In this document: one piece after another, positions 1 to 12,514 of the stretch
How positions within the stretch are numbered: the first letter of the stretch is position 1
How the letters are laid out: every line of letters starts with the position of its first letter
From: Verticillium longisporum
Lineage: Eukaryota; Ascomycota; Sordariomycetes; Glomerellales; Plectosphaerellaceae
Length of the DNA stretch: 64,000 bases
Direction of reading: 5' to 3'
Assembly: GCA_019188255.1 (NCBI GenBank)
Contig: JAETXT010000013.1
Span: 1,550,001 to 1,614,000 of the forward strand
Program-made: the position numbers and the translations under genes
Notes under the pieces: generated by a model
Database searches by the model: none
The model's input: the letters and a program-made list of their open reading frames with translations, nothing else
What the model was told of the DNA's origin: nothing

Positions 1-630
1 AAAACCGGGAGATGAAGCTGTTGTTGATGGTGGAAAGCTCAACGCCAAGACCCTTGCCAGAAGTTGCTCTTTCCAGGCGTGGCCTGACAGTGGCTTCGTC
101 TGATGCCTTGCCACATGCGGCCTAGTAAGGGATGATCTCGAATTGGCTGTGGCAGTGCCCCTCGTGATGACTAACCGAAACACCAAGACCCCAGATCCGC
201 ATCGGATTCGCCGAGAGCGACGACGGATGGACTCCAGGGACACGCAATTCCGCAAGCCCGCCAGCTCCAGCCTGGACACCTTCATTGACGACACTTTGGC
301 CTTCTGATTGATCATCTCGGGGGCACATGATACCAGCTTGATTGCGACAGTTCTTTTGCTACCTTTGTGTTTGTCCTGTCGTAGCAGCGTCGATGGGCAC
401 TTGCATTGTCATTCCCTTGTAACATCCAACGGCAGCAAGGGCGAAAGAGGCCTCTCGATACTTCGTATCTTCGAACCCTCTTAACCCCCCCCTACTTCCG
501 ACAATCATCGCATTCACCCACCCTAGTCTATCCTTTGAATGGATGTTGATACGCAGAACTCCTGAAACCCCTTACGCTCGACACTCGACATATTTATCCC
601 CTTCCCTGGACACAGACGCCGACGCCAGCC
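1..630. other. Intergenic region and 5' leader, no gene seen
   Basis: No ORF here has domain-like content. The short minus-strand ORF at 122-328 is low-complexity and has no recognisable motif. The CT-rich, A-poor stretch before 631 is typical of a fungal promoter and 5' leader for the gene that follows. Confidence 0.6.
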
Positions 631-3424
631 ATGCCGAACGATCGCGACCAACGGTACGATGCCGTGCCGCCAATCCCGAGCTACGATGAGGCCATGTCCA
701 ACCCCAACCACGCAGCCTGGCCCCCGCTAGCATCCTCGAACCCCGAGACCGAATCACATGGGCTCTTGAGCCCCCACAACAACGCTGCCTCGTCGTCGTC
801 ATCGCGACGACCCACCGGCTACCGAGAACCGACCGTAGAGACGGATGACGAGGACAGCCTGTTCTACAGCAGCGATGACGGCGACGAAACGGCCTACGTG
901 CGGCGGGAGATGCAGGAGCTCGAGATGGACGACGCCGGCAACGCGAGACCCTCCCTATGGGGCAAGAGAATCCCCTTCTCCCTATCACTACCAAATTGGA
1001 AATGGTCCTGGCGACCGCGCTTGCCAAGGTTGCGACGCACCGTCATGCTGCCCCAGCGCCCGGCAGCCGACCCCTCTACGACAACAAACGACGGCGACGC
1101 GAGCACAGAGCAGGAGACGGCGCGACCGCGCTTCCAGTGGCCCAACCTCGAGGGCGCCAATGGCAAGCACGCGGCCATTATACTGGTGCGCATCTTTGCG
1201 GGCTTCCTCGTCATGTTCTTTGTCTACTTGATCTTCGTGAGCGACATCTTCTCGACCTTGGCGCGCAGGTTCGGCACGGGCCTGCGCTTCGACCCGGAAG
1301 ACGTGCGCATGTGGGTGCAGGGCCATGTCGAGAACGCGGCCATGCTCAAGACGGCCAAGCACTACACAAGCTTTGCTCACATTGCCGGCACCGAGGGCGA
1401 CTATGGCTACGCTATGGACATGGAGACCATGTTCCACAGGGCGGGCATGGACTTTGTGCACATTGACCAGTATGACGTCTACCTTAATTACCCAAAGGCA
1501 AACGGCAGGGCGGTAGAGATTCTGGACGAGGCAAGCGAGAAGGCGACGTGGAAGGCAAAGATGGAGGAGAAGGAAGTCGGCGGGGAGATTGCAGGACACC
1601 AGACCTTTTCGTTCCACGGCCACTCGAAGGCTGGTGACGTCAAGGGTCCCCTCGTGTACGCCAACTACGGCTCAAGGGAGGACTTTGCGCTGCTGAAGGA
1701 CAAGGAGATCATCACCGAAGGAGCGATTGCTCTGGTGCGGTACTACGGGTCGCAACCAAACCTGGCCTTGAAGGTGAAGGCTGCCCAGGATGCAGGCTTT
1801 GTAGGATGTCTGGTGTACAGCGACCCCGAGGACGACGGGTTCAGGCAAGGAGATGTGGCGCCAGCCGGCCGCTTCATGCCTGAAGATGGCGTTCAGAGGG
1901 GATCTGTCAGCTTGACGAACATGGTCATCGGCGACGTCCTGACACCTGGATGGGGCAGCAAGGAGGGCCTTCCACGGATGAAGGTGGGCCAGACGCCTGG
2001 TCTTGTGTGGATCCCAAGTTTGCCACTGGCATGGCGAGATGCACAAGTGCTGCTGCAGCACCTCAAAGGCGTGGGCCAGAAGGTTCCTGAGGAGTGGAAG
2101 GGAGGTGTGCCCAATGTTGAAGAATGGTGGACTGGCAACGCTTCTTCACCGATCGTGCGTCTGAAGAACGAGCAGGACGAGGAAAAGAAGCAACCGATCT
2201 GGAATGTTTACGGCAAGATTGAGGGTATCGAGCAGTCCGAGAAGACGATCATGGTCGGCAACCATCGCGACGCCTGGGCCTTCGGAGCAACAGACCCCCA
2301 TACCGGCACCGCCATTATGATGGAGGTTGCGCGACTCTTCGGCATCTTGCTGCTAAAGGGCTGGCGCCCACTGCGAACCATCGAGTTCATGTCTTGGGAT
2401 GGCGAGGCCTACAACATGATTGGCTCGACTGAATTTGTCGAAACCCACGCGGACAAGCTGCGCGAAAATGGTTGTGCCTATATCAACCTCGCCGGAGCTG
2501 TTGCTGGCAGCGAGCTCCACGCGTCCGGCTCACCCGTGTTCCAGTCTGTGCTGAGCCGAATTCTCGAACGTATCGAGGATCCCCACCACAACATGACGCT
2601 GCGGGAGCTCTGGGACAAGCGAGGGGGGAAGATTGAGGAGCCGAGCGTCCGCGGTGACTCTGTGCCGTTCTTGGACATTGCAGGCACCAGCACTCTCGAC
2701 CTGAGCTTCCGTGGCGACCCACACCCGCAATACTCTAGCTACGACAATTTTGACTGGAGGAAGCGCTCGGCGACCCTGGATTCGTGTATCACGGTCTCAT
2801 GGCCCAGGTCGTCGCTTTCCTTTGCCTCGAACTGGCTGACCGCCCCATCATGGCTTTTGACATGGAGGCCTATGGCGTCAAACTTGACAAGGGGGCCGAG
2901 GAGCTCACCGAATGGACAAAGGAGAAAATCAAGACTGCCGGACAGGAAAAAACCTTCTCGATTGATCCCAACAAGATTGCCATCCACGACGTCAAGTCTG
3001 CGGCCAAGACATTCTCTCGCTGGGAAAACACATGGGACAGCATCGTCATGGGCGGCGGCGGCTGGGAGTCGTCCGGCATGAACACGAAGCGCATCGAGTA
3101 CAACACCCGCATGGCGGGATTCGAGACGGCACTCCTCGACATTGAACAAGGCGGTGGTGTAAGTCATTTGCGTGCTTTCATTTTCCTCTCCTTTACTGAC
3201 ACAATCTCTTTCAGATCCCCAACCGCACGCAGTTCAAGCACGTCGTCTTCGGACCCCAGGCCTGGTCCCATACGAAACAGGTCACGTTCCCAGCGATCCG
3301 CGACGCCATTGAGGACGCGAACTGGGAGTCGGCGCGCAAGCTCGTCGAAAAGACGTCAGTCCTGATCCGCAACGCCGCAAAGGTGCTGCTCGATCAGCAA
3401 GCCGACGAGGTGCCAGTGCGGTGA
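631..3424 (+). CDS. Tre2/transferrin-receptor-like M28-family membrane protein (one-base frame break)
   Basis: Type II membrane protein of the glutamate carboxypeptidase II / transferrin receptor family, as in yeast Tre1, Tre2 and Vps70. Seen: a cytosolic N-terminus with a PPxY-like motif (PPIPSYDEA, residues 13-21), one membrane segment at about 180-205, a PA domain at about 340-405, and an M28-like domain with HRDAW near 545 and WDGEAYNMIGS near 589. The reading frame breaks at about 2767, where one base appears to be missing; coding continues in the +1 frame (GDPGFVYHGLM) and through a small intron at 3159-3214 to a stop at 3422-3424. Metal ligands look degenerate: the usual Glu-Glu pair reads Glu-Ala, and the later Asp and His ligand positions appear to be Ala and Ser. 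An inactive trafficking adaptor, as in the Tre proteins, is more likely than a peptidase. The family call is firm; the role is inferred. Confidence 0.85.
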
Positions 3425-4194
3425 GGGGAGGGTTAGGAGGATTATGGGAACGACGCCACGCTGATACATTACACACACTACACACTTACTATTACTGACA
3501 TACCTGTCGCCTTTCCTTATCTGACGTTCTTATTTGCCGCTCCGCCTTTTGAGGTCGGCAGGAGGACGTTTTTCCCTGTTGAAGACTTAGCTCCCCTTTT
3601 CATTTTCTCCTTTTTCTTTTTCGTTTATATCCGTCTCGGCTCTGGCTGCCTTGGCTGGGCTGTCCGGGTGGCATTGCATGGAGTTATGTCTGGGCGGGAG
3701 AACCGATTCGTTATTTGTACGTTGGAGACGGCTGTGAATGTTTCGATAGGTCAGACGTATATACTTCGCATTGAGGCGTTGGCCTGTTCCGTTCATCGTC
3801 GTGTTAGCCCTCGCGTGAGTGGTTGCTCATGACACTGGGTGAATATTCAGTTCAAAACGACAGAAACGTTCATCAATGGCACTGCAGCCCCGTTACACCA
3901 AGAAAGTCAGTGGACGCGAAATGATGGATTGATAGCATCGCTTAAAACGGGAAAAAGAACCGGTATACATATATACATGGGTAGTCAGGCACAGCATGCA
4001 AGCCTCAGCAAGCACGGGCAACGCACGCTCTGCATCTTTTCTCAACAGGGGGGAGAAAATAAAAAGGTATAAACACGATCGGACGCGACCGGCCTCTCTC
4101 CTTCCCTCCTCTCCCTCATTACGAGCCACGGTGGCGACGTCTCTGGTCGTAGCCGCACTGTGGCTCCCTAGAGCCTCCAGACTCAGACATTGGC
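3425..4194. other. Convergent intergenic region (3' UTRs)
   Basis: The region lies between two genes that end towards each other. It is T-rich after 3,480 and has no coding ORF with support. It probably holds both 3' untranslated regions and poly(A) signals. Confidence 0.6.
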
Positions 4195-7126
4195 TCATTT
4201 CGGGTACAGCACGACACCCTCGTACTGCCTACTCCGAATGTTTTCGAGCGTCGAGTAAAAGTGGCGCTTGCTGTTGTCGATCGACGCCGAATCCTGCTGG
4301 TTACCGGCGAGGTTGGAGTGGATGAGCTCAATGAGGCCGTTGAGGTATTTGGTCGTGACCTGGGTTGATCAGCATGAAGTACTTTGCACAGAAGGTGGGG
4401 AGAGACGTACGGCCTCGTTTTGCTGGTCAAAGTAGTAGACGTAGCGGTCAAGAATCTCAACAAACAGCTCAATGGAGGCGGCCGTCTCCATGCAGGAGTC
4501 GGCCACGCGGAGGGCGCGCTGGAGGCACTCGAGCACGCGCTTGCCGTCGCGATAAAGCTGAAATACGTCAGTGTCGTGCACATGGAGCAACAAGGAAAAC
4601 ACAAGACTTACATCCGTCTCGTCCGTCTCGCCATTGGCCTGGCTGGGCATCGCCCACCAGAGGTGGCTCGCCAGATAGACGGCACGGCACTGGTCGGGCT
4701 TCCTCAACAGCTTGCTGCCGTGCTGCGCACACTTGGTGATGAGAGTGTCGTAGTTCTCCTTGCCAAAGTTCCTGGTCTGGTGAAGCGAGCTGGCGATGAT
4801 GCAGACGGCCTGGAACTGGGCCTTGGAATCAGACACGGCCTCCTCGTAGACGGTGAAGGCTTGTGCGAAGAACTCGTAGGAAACCTCTTCGAAACCGGCT
4901 TGGTCAGCCGTCATGCCAGAGGAGCAGAAGAGGCGCAGGGCGAGCTCTGCCGCTCCCGGGCCGCTGACACGGGTGTAGAGAGTGCTCAGTGCGGAATGCA
5001 TAAACTTGAACAAGGCATTGCTCTGCGTCTCCCAGTTGTCGTCGAGGTGTTCCCTCGCCTTCAACCTGCGAGCAAGCTTCATACACGCTGTGATAAGAGG
5101 AGGAGTTGTGGTACGGATACGCTCGTTGCCCTCGGAGTAGGCCTTCCGCGTCGCCTGGAGGAGCTTGAACTGTGTGTCGTTGCTCTCGGCATTGATGAGG
5201 TGCACCAGGCGCGCGAGCCAGCCTTGCTCCTCCAGAGTCTCGTCCGTTTCCATAGCACGACGCTGCTGAACGCCGGGGTAATTGGACTGCGGCTGAGAGC
5301 CCTCCTTGATGAGGACCTTGAGGATCTCTAGGACATTATCCAGCTGGGCCGAGGTTGATATCCTGGTCTGGTTGCGAAGCAGGTTGCGTGCTACCTCGCC
5401 AGCAACGGCGCGTCGGGTCTGGTAGGACTGCGCCTGGAAAAGGGGGACGTATGTGGGGAGTGACAGGGCGGTGAAGATGGAGACGTAGCGGTTGATGGGT
5501 GCCTGGAGAAGGGCGAGAAGGCTCTGCTGGGCGGGAGGAGAGTGGAGATCAGCATTGTTGGCGTTGTCGCGCACCTTGCCGAGGGCGTATTCGAGGATCT
5601 GGTTGACAAAGTCGAGGCGCTCGGGGTAGATATTCAAAGCCAAGTTCGTCAGGGAATGCAGCAACGCGATTGTATCGGGAATGGGGAGATGTTGCGCCTC
5701 GACCAGGTTCTTCACCTGACTGAAGAACACCTCGTAAAGCTGCACATTATCGGGAATGCCCTTCTCCGTCGGCGTCTTCGTCGCGTCGGTAGCTTCGGAA
5801 GACTCGGCGGCGGTTTCGGAGCCGTTGACGGCCGTTGTATCGGTCTCTGCAACGGACGGCGTCGTCTCGTCATCGGCGGCATCGCTAGCTTTCGAGGCGT
5901 CAGCTTCTCCGTTGGCGTCGTCGGCCCCCGAAGCTTCGTTGCCATTTGTGTCGGACAGCTTGCTGGTGTCGGCATCCGCATCTGCTGGTGCCGCCGACTC
6001 TTGCGCCTCGCTCTGCAGCTTCACCTTTTCTAGCAGCTTCGCCAATGCCTCCTCCTCCACCTTTGCCTTGTCATCGTCGCCCTCAGCGGGCCCTTCGCGC
6101 TCGGCGTAGTCCGAAAGTCTGTCCATCAAGCCAATGACAATCGCCTTGACATTGACGTGGGGGTTGAGGCGCGAGACGGCGCCAAGGAACTGGTCGAGGG
6201 TGTGGAGGTGGAACTCGTCGGGGAAGACCTGGGTGACGACCTCGAGGAGGTACTCTTGCGCCAGGACATCGCGGCACTGCACAACCTGCTCGAGCAGCGG
6301 CGCCAGGATGCCCGACTTGTAGGTCTCGAGGTCGACGAGCTGGCTCAGGCGCACAATGTTGCTGCCGACGAGCAGCTGCAGCTGCTTGCGCTCCCTCGTC
6401 CTCTGTTCCCTCTCGCGCGAGTGGCCCTGGTGCTGGAGGCGCACCCATAGCTTGTTCATCTCGACAAAGTTGGTGAGGACAAAGTTGATCGAGTCGGAGA
6501 GGTTGCCTTCGGGGCCGTCGCCGTCGCCGGTGGGCAGGAAGTCGCGGGCCTGGCCGGAGAGGAAGTATCGCAGGAAAAGACCGCGGATGGGATGCTGAAC
6601 CCCGCGGCTCATGTCCATCATGTCCTTCATCAGCTCCTTGACCGGTGCGTCTTCAATCGACATGTAGGCTGTGCCGACGGTCATCATGAGGTAGAGACGA
6701 GGCACGATGTTTCCGGCGTACTGGACGAGCTCATACAGGTCGGCCAGATGGTTGACGGGGTGGTTCTCTCGCAGGTGTACGGACAAGTACCGCAGCGCGT
6801 CGAAGACGGCCATGTAGAGCTCGTAATATTGCTTGGGGCCGAGGCTACTCGTTCGGAGCTCGGAGACGAGGGTAGAGCTGCACAGGAGAAAGGCGAAAGC
6901 GTTAGCAAGACGGTGCAGGGTGTTGTTCCCAAGCCACAAGAGCTCATCTCCCAAGATGCTACGCTTGCGAAGGGCTGGATATGACGTACCAGCACTTGAG
7001 TGCGTCCATGAGCTTGCCGGGCGAATCGAGGCATTTCCGCATGACCGCCGTTTGCTGGCGCACAGCAACCAGAGCATCCTCGAGCAGGCGTGCCTGGTCT
7101 TCAGGCGGCGCGGGCGTCGCAGACAT
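4195..7126 (-). CDS. VPS35: Retromer cargo-recognition subunit Vps35
   Basis: Vps35 is the large alpha-solenoid subunit of the retromer, which returns cargo from endosomes to the Golgi. Four exons join in frame to 904 residues: 7126-6990, 6877-4612, 4557-4411 and 4359-4195. The 54-base intron 4611-4558 is a multiple of three and hides inside an open frame, so a naive ORF would include 18 extra residues. The Vps26-binding signature PRLYLMMTVG lies near residue 103, followed by conserved blocks such as GLFLRYFLSGQARDFLP and LYRDGKRVLECLQRALRVAD. The protein ends in ENIRSRQYEGVVLYPK. An acidic, Ala/Asp/Thr-rich linker at about residues 335-420 is inserted in the solenoid, as often seen in fungi. 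The start was chosen because it gives MSATPAPPEDQARLLEDAL, typical of the family. Confidence 0.95.
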
Positions 7127-8351
7127 GTTGACGTCGGGGGATCGAACCAGTGGGGCAAGTGGCAGGCTGTCGTGTTCAACTCAATCGCATGGGCAGGGTT
7201 GTCTCGGAGGATTTGGTGACAGCAACTGAATCACCACGAGACGTCGTCAGGGAGGAGATGTCGTCGGCAGCGCAACGATATCAATGGGATGGTGGTGACG
7301 TGGCGGAGCTCGTGGGAGACGTCGGCGGGCGAGACGGAGCAAGTTGGCTGGCGGGCTACAAGGTGCAGCCAGCAGCAGCAAGCTTGCCTGGGCAGGCCGT
7401 TCAAGGCGGCATTATCGGTGGAGGCTGCCTGTCGTCACGTGGCTGATAAGGCGTGACGATGACAAAGGCGACCCGTTTAAATGATGCTCGCTTAGGAGAC
7501 ACAGTTCCTCGAGATGGGTACCTGGCCTATATACATACGTATTTGGTCCTGTTGGTCTTCGGAATGTCTGACATGCCCATGCGCCTTGATTGGCTCTCTG
7601 CGGCTTCCAAATTCCGAGGCTCGTGATGAGTTCCGGTTTAACTTCCGCTCCATCTCCAACACTGTTTCTTCTATTCCCTGTCGATTGGTTTTCCAGATTC
7701 GTGGCACAGCCCACTGCGTCATGGCGGATCTGACAAGATCTCACCAAGGCTGCTCACGTACGCATTGGCCCCTCTATATCTCACATCATGAGTTACTTCT
7801 TCCTCAATGTCCGCCCCAGGATCCTTTTTCTGAACAAGACAATCTTACCCAGTTGGGATGTTCTTACATACAGCACAGGCCCCAGGCTGCCGCCGTGCGG
7901 CTGAGTCAGATTGGGGGGGGAGGGGGGGCCTAGCCGAGAACCCTGAGGGAACCCCTCACAGGGTCTCTCCACCAGCCGTTGTGCTAAAGCGTTGCCGCAA
8001 AATGTCTACGGAACACCTTCTTGTTCACCAGCGCATTCAGAGTTCCGTCACCAGCCGCGGCCTTGCCTGTCTCGGCTGGCTCCAGTGACACAGACCGGGA
8101 TGGTGGGTTGGTGCTGGGGTCGTCCTGTCTTGTGTCTGAGGACCCTTGTGACTGGCGGCTTGTTCCTCAGAAGCATGCCAGCATCAAGTGGTTAAGAGAG
8201 CTGCATCTCCTCCTCTGGAGTTTGTCGCTTCTATTTTCCTTTCCGTCATTCTTCTGTTGAACGTACGGGCACATGGTTCCTTTGCCGAGTCCCTCCATGT
8301 GCTCCCCCCACACATTCATAAGACAATAGACGGCAGCACGACACATACACC
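7127..8351. other. Divergent promoter region
   Basis: About 1.2 kb lies between two divergently transcribed genes. No ORF here has protein-family content. A near-continuous G run at about 7914-7928 stands out. Confidence 0.55.
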
Positions 8352-9170
8352 ATGAACCAGATATCCCCCCTCATGCGGATTCCCGCCGAGCTCCGCGTGC
8401 TCATCTACGAGCACCTCCTCGACGACGGCGGCAACACACAAATCGAGATTCGCAACAAGCCACGGCAGGGTTGCGGATGCACAGAACAGCACGGTGCCCA
8501 GCGACGCTCGCGCTACCGCGTCATCGAGAAGAACTTCCACCAAGACTGCTACGAGACGACCTACGTCCTCGCCTCCAAGGCAGCCCTGCACGTCGGCATC
8601 ATGGCGACGAACCGGCACATGTACGTCGAGACGTCGCACATGCTCTACGGCCACCACACGTTCAGCTTTGGCAGCGACGTCGAGGCCGTGGCGCCCTTTG
8701 TGCGCGACCTGTCGCCGCACGCGCGCAGCCTCGTCGGCGGCGTCGCGCTGCGCAAGAGCAACGCCCTCTTCGCGTCCGAGTCGGACCGCCTCGACTGGGC
8801 CTTCATGTGCCAGACGCTGCGGGACCTGCTGCCGTCGCTGCGCCGCCTGCGCCTCGCCGTCGAGGGCGGGCGTCCCTCGAAGCCCGGCGCCAGCGGCGGC
8901 GGGCGCCTGAGGGCGCTCGAGGCGTCGGACCTGCGCCTGCTGGGCCACATTCAGCACGACAGCGTCCAGTGGATCGCTGCGCTCGCGGGGCTCGCCAAGG
9001 GGGGCCGCCTCGAGGTCGTCGAGGGCGTGCCGGGGGTGAAGGACATGCCGGCGCCGCAGACGACGGCCGCCATCTTGCATGCTTCGTTTTCGGCCGCCAT
9101 TGGCACGGCGTTTGTCGAGCACCTGCGCGAGGACTGCGGGCTGCCAGCCGTGGCGTGGCCTCAGCCGTAG
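8352..9170 (+). CDS. F-box-like / DUF7730-type protein
   Basis: Single-exon protein of 272 residues. The N-terminus reads LMRIPAELRVLIYEHLLDD, the F-box-like opening common in a large fungal family, followed by the typical NRHMYVETSHMLYGHHTFSF segment near residues 83-103. The rest is Arg/Leu-rich, as in leucine-rich F-box tails. Members are presumed substrate adaptors or are of unknown function. GC is high, so long ORFs also open on the opposite strand (8316-9374), but those lack family motifs. Confidence 0.75.
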   Translation: MNQISPLMRIPAELRVLIYEHLLDDGGNTQIEIRNKPRQGCGCTEQHGAQRRSRYRVIEKNFHQDCYETTYVLASKAALHVGIMATNRHMYVETSHMLYGHHTFSFGSDVEAVAPFVRDLSPHARSLVGGVALRKSNALFASESDRLDWAFMCQTLRDLLPSLRRLRLAVEGGRPSKPGASGGGRLRALEASDLRLLGHIQHDSVQWIAALAGLAKGGRLEVVEGVPGVKDMPAPQTTAAILHASFSAAIGTAFVEHLREDCGLPAVAWPQP

Positions 9171-10115
9171 CGGTCTTGAGCTGTCTGGTCTAGTTTGGCG
9201 TGAGGGAATGGGGGTGCGAGAGCAGTGGGCAGTGGCATGGTTGGTCTGGTGCTGTTGATGAGAATGGCTGAAGGGCTGGGAGTGTCCCACCAGTGGTCGT
9301 GATGTTACAATATAGCTTGTGCTTGTGCGGCTGATCTTTGGGTATGGGCGTTTCCTCGGCATGTTCCGTTGCAATTTGGGGGGTGGTTAGCATGGCGTTT
9401 CCTGAAGGACATTGGTTGATGGTCTGGTACGAGGCCTGTTTTCTTGGATGGTAAAATGGACGGTTCTTTTTCAGACATTTCGAACCAAATGCAGTGATGA
9501 AGTCTGTTGGAGGTCACACGACATGTTGATGATGATGCCTCAGTTTTGACGCTACCTACTTGAAGTACGGAGGTTAAGGTACCTACCTAGGTACCCAGCA
9601 AGTGGTCGACACAAAAAATGTCCCACCAAATGAGAGATCCCCCCAAGTTACCAGTAGATCAGCGCCCCATGCCTCGCTGTCACATAGTAACATTTAGTGG
9701 GACATTCTTTCTGTCGAGTGCTTGCCAGGTAGACAAGGCCAAACTACGAGGTCCAGAGCATTGGCCGAAGACCAGCACACGTTGATGCAGTTGCGGAGGC
9801 AGCGGAGCTTCTAGCGATGACAGGGCTGAGCTTTCAGGGGTCGCCCCCCTAAAGGCCCACGGCACGGGGAAGCTCTGCCTGCGCTAGGCCCGCCTCGCGC
9901 TAGGCGTATTTGGGCTGTCTATTTTTGCCATCGGAACTCCGCTACACGAGACGAGTCACAATCACGAAGAGACCACGCAGGCGAAACTGCTGCCAGGCAC
10001 CATGATTGAAAGCAACAGATATAAAATCATTCCACGAGGCTCCTCAAGAGAATCTTGCGGCCTTGAGTGAGTCTGAAACATCTCACACACGATACGCAAA
10101 CACGAGAAGTCCAAC
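9171..10115. other. Intergenic region with a short palindrome
   Basis: No supported gene. It contains GGTACCTACCTAGGTACC at 9578-9595, a near-palindromic motif of the TACCTAGGTA type that recurs in intergenic DNA of many Sordariomycetes. Confidence 0.5.
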
Positions 10116-11311
10116 ATGGCCGACCAGGCAGCCACCCGTAGAGGTCGAGATGCCCTCAAGCAAGGACTGCTCGTCGTGGCCTATGTTCTTGGCATCGTCG
10201 CAACCGCCATTCCCGTGCTCCTGATCTTTGCAGGCTCATGGCTTGTCAATGACGAAAAAGACGCATCAGGGCCCATCCGTCTGGCTCTCTCCAAGCTTTC
10301 CATCGCATCAGTATGTGGACTCCCGCACCATTCATCCATCTCGTCACAGCTAATCAAGACTCCCACCAGTTCGACGGCATCATCCCCGATCCGAATAACA
10401 AAGGGACTTACCTCCTGACGATGCACCTCTTCCCCCGCGCCTTGGGCTGGGAGTACCCTTCCGCCCCGTCCCGCGACCAAACCGCTGGCATCGTGAACCC
10501 GACGCGAGGCACCCTCTACCTGCCTACCGACTTTGTCACCATCGGCAGGGCCCTCGACCTCGACCCCTCCGCCTGGGGCTGCTTCCCGCCCGTCTGGAAC
10601 GACCCCTGCGAGAACCCCTTCTTCGCCGCCTTCCGCCGCCAGTTCCCCTACGAAGGCACCCCCGACGCCTGGACCGTCTTCCTGCTGAGCGCCCTCGTGG
10701 CCTGCGCCGCCGCCATCGCCGCCGTCGAGCTCGCCATTGCCTTCCGCCCGAGCCTGCTGCGCTGCCAGTGCTACTTCGCCGCCCTGAAGAGGGTCTGCCC
10801 GTGCCCGCGCGGCACGCGCCACGAGATTGAGAGGCTCAACGGCGCCTTCTGGGACCGCTACCGCCTGTGGATGTGGCCCGTCGTGCCCGTCATGACGGCG
10901 CTCACGTGTCTGAACCTTGCCGTGCGCGGCTGGATGCTCCTGGCCTGGCTGGACCGGTGGACGGCGCAGGGCGACGACGTGGGTGATGTGCGGCCGCGGT
11001 TTGGCGCCGCGTTTGTCGCCCTGTCGTGGACTGCGACGGCGGCTGGGTTGGGTGCCGTGCTGTGCGTGCTCGCGAGGCTGTTGCTTGCGCAGCGCACGAG
11101 CTGGATAGACCAGCAAGGGGCTGCCCCTGGTCTGGAGGACACCGACGCCGACGCCCATGGGCAGCGCCATGTCGGGTTGGAAGAACCGGCGGCGAGCACT
11201 GGACTTCCCGACGCACAGCTGAAGGGGTACTCGGATGCCGATCCGGATGCACCTCTCCAGGGTCGTGCCGCTGAGGCTGAAGCGTCGACAGGTCCACCGC
11301 GGAATGCATGA
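10116..11311 (+). CDS. Four-helix fungal membrane protein, SUR7/PalI-like topology
   Basis: Two exons, 10116-10310 and 10370-11311, give 378 residues; the intron 10311-10369 has GTATGT and CAG borders. Hydrophobic segments lie near residues 17-42 (LLVVAYVLGIVATAIPVLLI), 168-195, 228-258 and 274-300. A large loop of about 120 residues rich in Trp, Pro and Cys sits between helices 1 and 2, and the C-terminal tail is hydrophilic. This topology matches SUR7/PalI or claudin-like plasma-membrane proteins, but I see no diagnostic motif, so the family is only a suggestion. Confidence 0.7.
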
Positions 11312-11737
11312 GCGACCTCGACCCAGTCGTGTGCACGATTGAATGGACAGTTGAGCTGGATCGATCGGTCTCGTCCATGCTTCGCAGACTGGAGTGATTT
11401 CTCCGCGTCGTGCCAAGGGGTGTCAATCGCCCAAGCTGCCTGACATCATGATGACTTGAACTAGCGGTCATCGATTTCATCGACCGGAGCTCGCTCCAGA
11501 TGGCAGTCAATGATGCCATCATTCGTCGTCGAGCGTCCAATGGCTTGACAAAACAACCAGAGGCGCAGCTTTCTTTTTGAAGGCTTTCACAGATTGGCCT
11601 CGTCTCTCACCTTCCACTGCTCACTGCCTCAATTGACTGTCAGCTCAATTGACCATCCAAGCGGCTACGAAACACATCACGCCAGCAGCACGAACACCTT
11701 CGCCTCTACATTAATTCACCCAGCACATCTCAGAAAT
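11312..11737. other. Intergenic region / 5' leader
   Basis: No supported gene. The 3' part is CA/CT-rich and is probably the 5' leader of the downstream gene. Confidence 0.5.
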
Positions 11738-12514
11738 ATGTCTGGCGGCTCAAAATACACAGTTCCCGCCGTGGTGGGCGCAACCCTCCTCAGCAGCGGC
11801 GTCTACATGATGCGCGGCCGACCCTCGGCTACAGAAGCACCAGCTCAAAACACCGCGACCTCGGCGCCGCGCCCGGACGCCGACGAAGTCGAGCGCAAGA
11901 AGCAGCAGGCCCAATCCAAGCGTGATAATGGCATCAGCGGCGCCGGCGTCGGCATGACCTCCAACACGGGCGGCGCCGAGCTCTCCACCGGTAGCAAGGC
12001 CGGCAATCGAACGGGCCCCCAGCACGGCGGCCAGACGATCAGCGGCGACGTCAACAGGGAGGATCTGCCGTCGGGCGGTGTCGGCGGCGGGCACGGCGGC
12101 GGCAACGACAATTCGAGGACGTCGGTCGAGATTGGCAAGGGTGGTACCCAGGGTAGCAAGAGCTTCTTCTCGGGATGGTTTGGCGGCGGTGGTGGATCGA
12201 GCGACAAGTCGTCTGGCGGTAGCTCGGGAGGATCATCGAGCGGTGCCCCTGGAACAGGCCAGAGCAGCTCGGGGAAGGGTGCCGGGCAGAACAGCAGCGG
12301 ATCCGGGACCAGCTTGTCGCAGAAGCTGCAGGGCACGGCTGGGACAGGCGGCTCGACGGCTGGTGGGCAGCAATATGATGTCGACCCCAAGGATACCCGG
12401 ATCAAGAGTCACCACGCCGACACACCGTCGAATCGTGGCGGTAGCCCTTTCGACAAGCACCGCAGGGACGTGACGGCCGTTTCGGAGACGAGCTCGAAGC
12501 CTGGCAAGGAGTAG
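11738..12514 (+). CDS. Gly/Ser-rich low-complexity protein with N-terminal hydrophobic segment
   Basis: Single exon of 258 residues starting at the first true ATG (MSGGSKYTVPAVVG); the frame is open upstream but has no ATG there. Residues 7-25 form a short hydrophobic segment that could be a membrane anchor or mitochondrial signal. The remainder is hydrophilic and rich in Gly, Ser, Asp and Lys, with Gly/Ser tracts around residues 148-200. I do not recognise a domain. It ends only 187 bases from the end of the convergent dioxygenase gene. Confidence 0.6.
   Translation: MSGGSKYTVPAVVGATLLSSGVYMMRGRPSATEAPAQNTATSAPRPDADEVERKKQQAQSKRDNGISGAGVGMTSNTGGAELSTGSKAGNRTGPQHGGQTISGDVNREDLPSGGVGGGHGGGNDNSRTSVEIGKGGTQGSKSFFSGWFGGGGGSSDKSSGGSSGGSSSGAPGTGQSSSGKGAGQNSSGSGTSLSQKLQGTAGTGGSTAGGQQYDVDPKDTRIKSHHADTPSNRGGSPFDKHRRDVTAVSETSSKPGKE

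Noticed and set aside
8316..9374. 352-codon minus-strand ORF opposite the F-box-like gene
   Set aside because: It is Arg/Ala/His-rich with no domain and mirrors the GC-rich plus-strand gene; a shadow ORF.
10181..11416. 411-codon minus-strand ORF opposite the four-helix membrane protein gene
   Set aside because: Low-complexity composition and no motif; the plus strand shows membrane helices and a proper intron.
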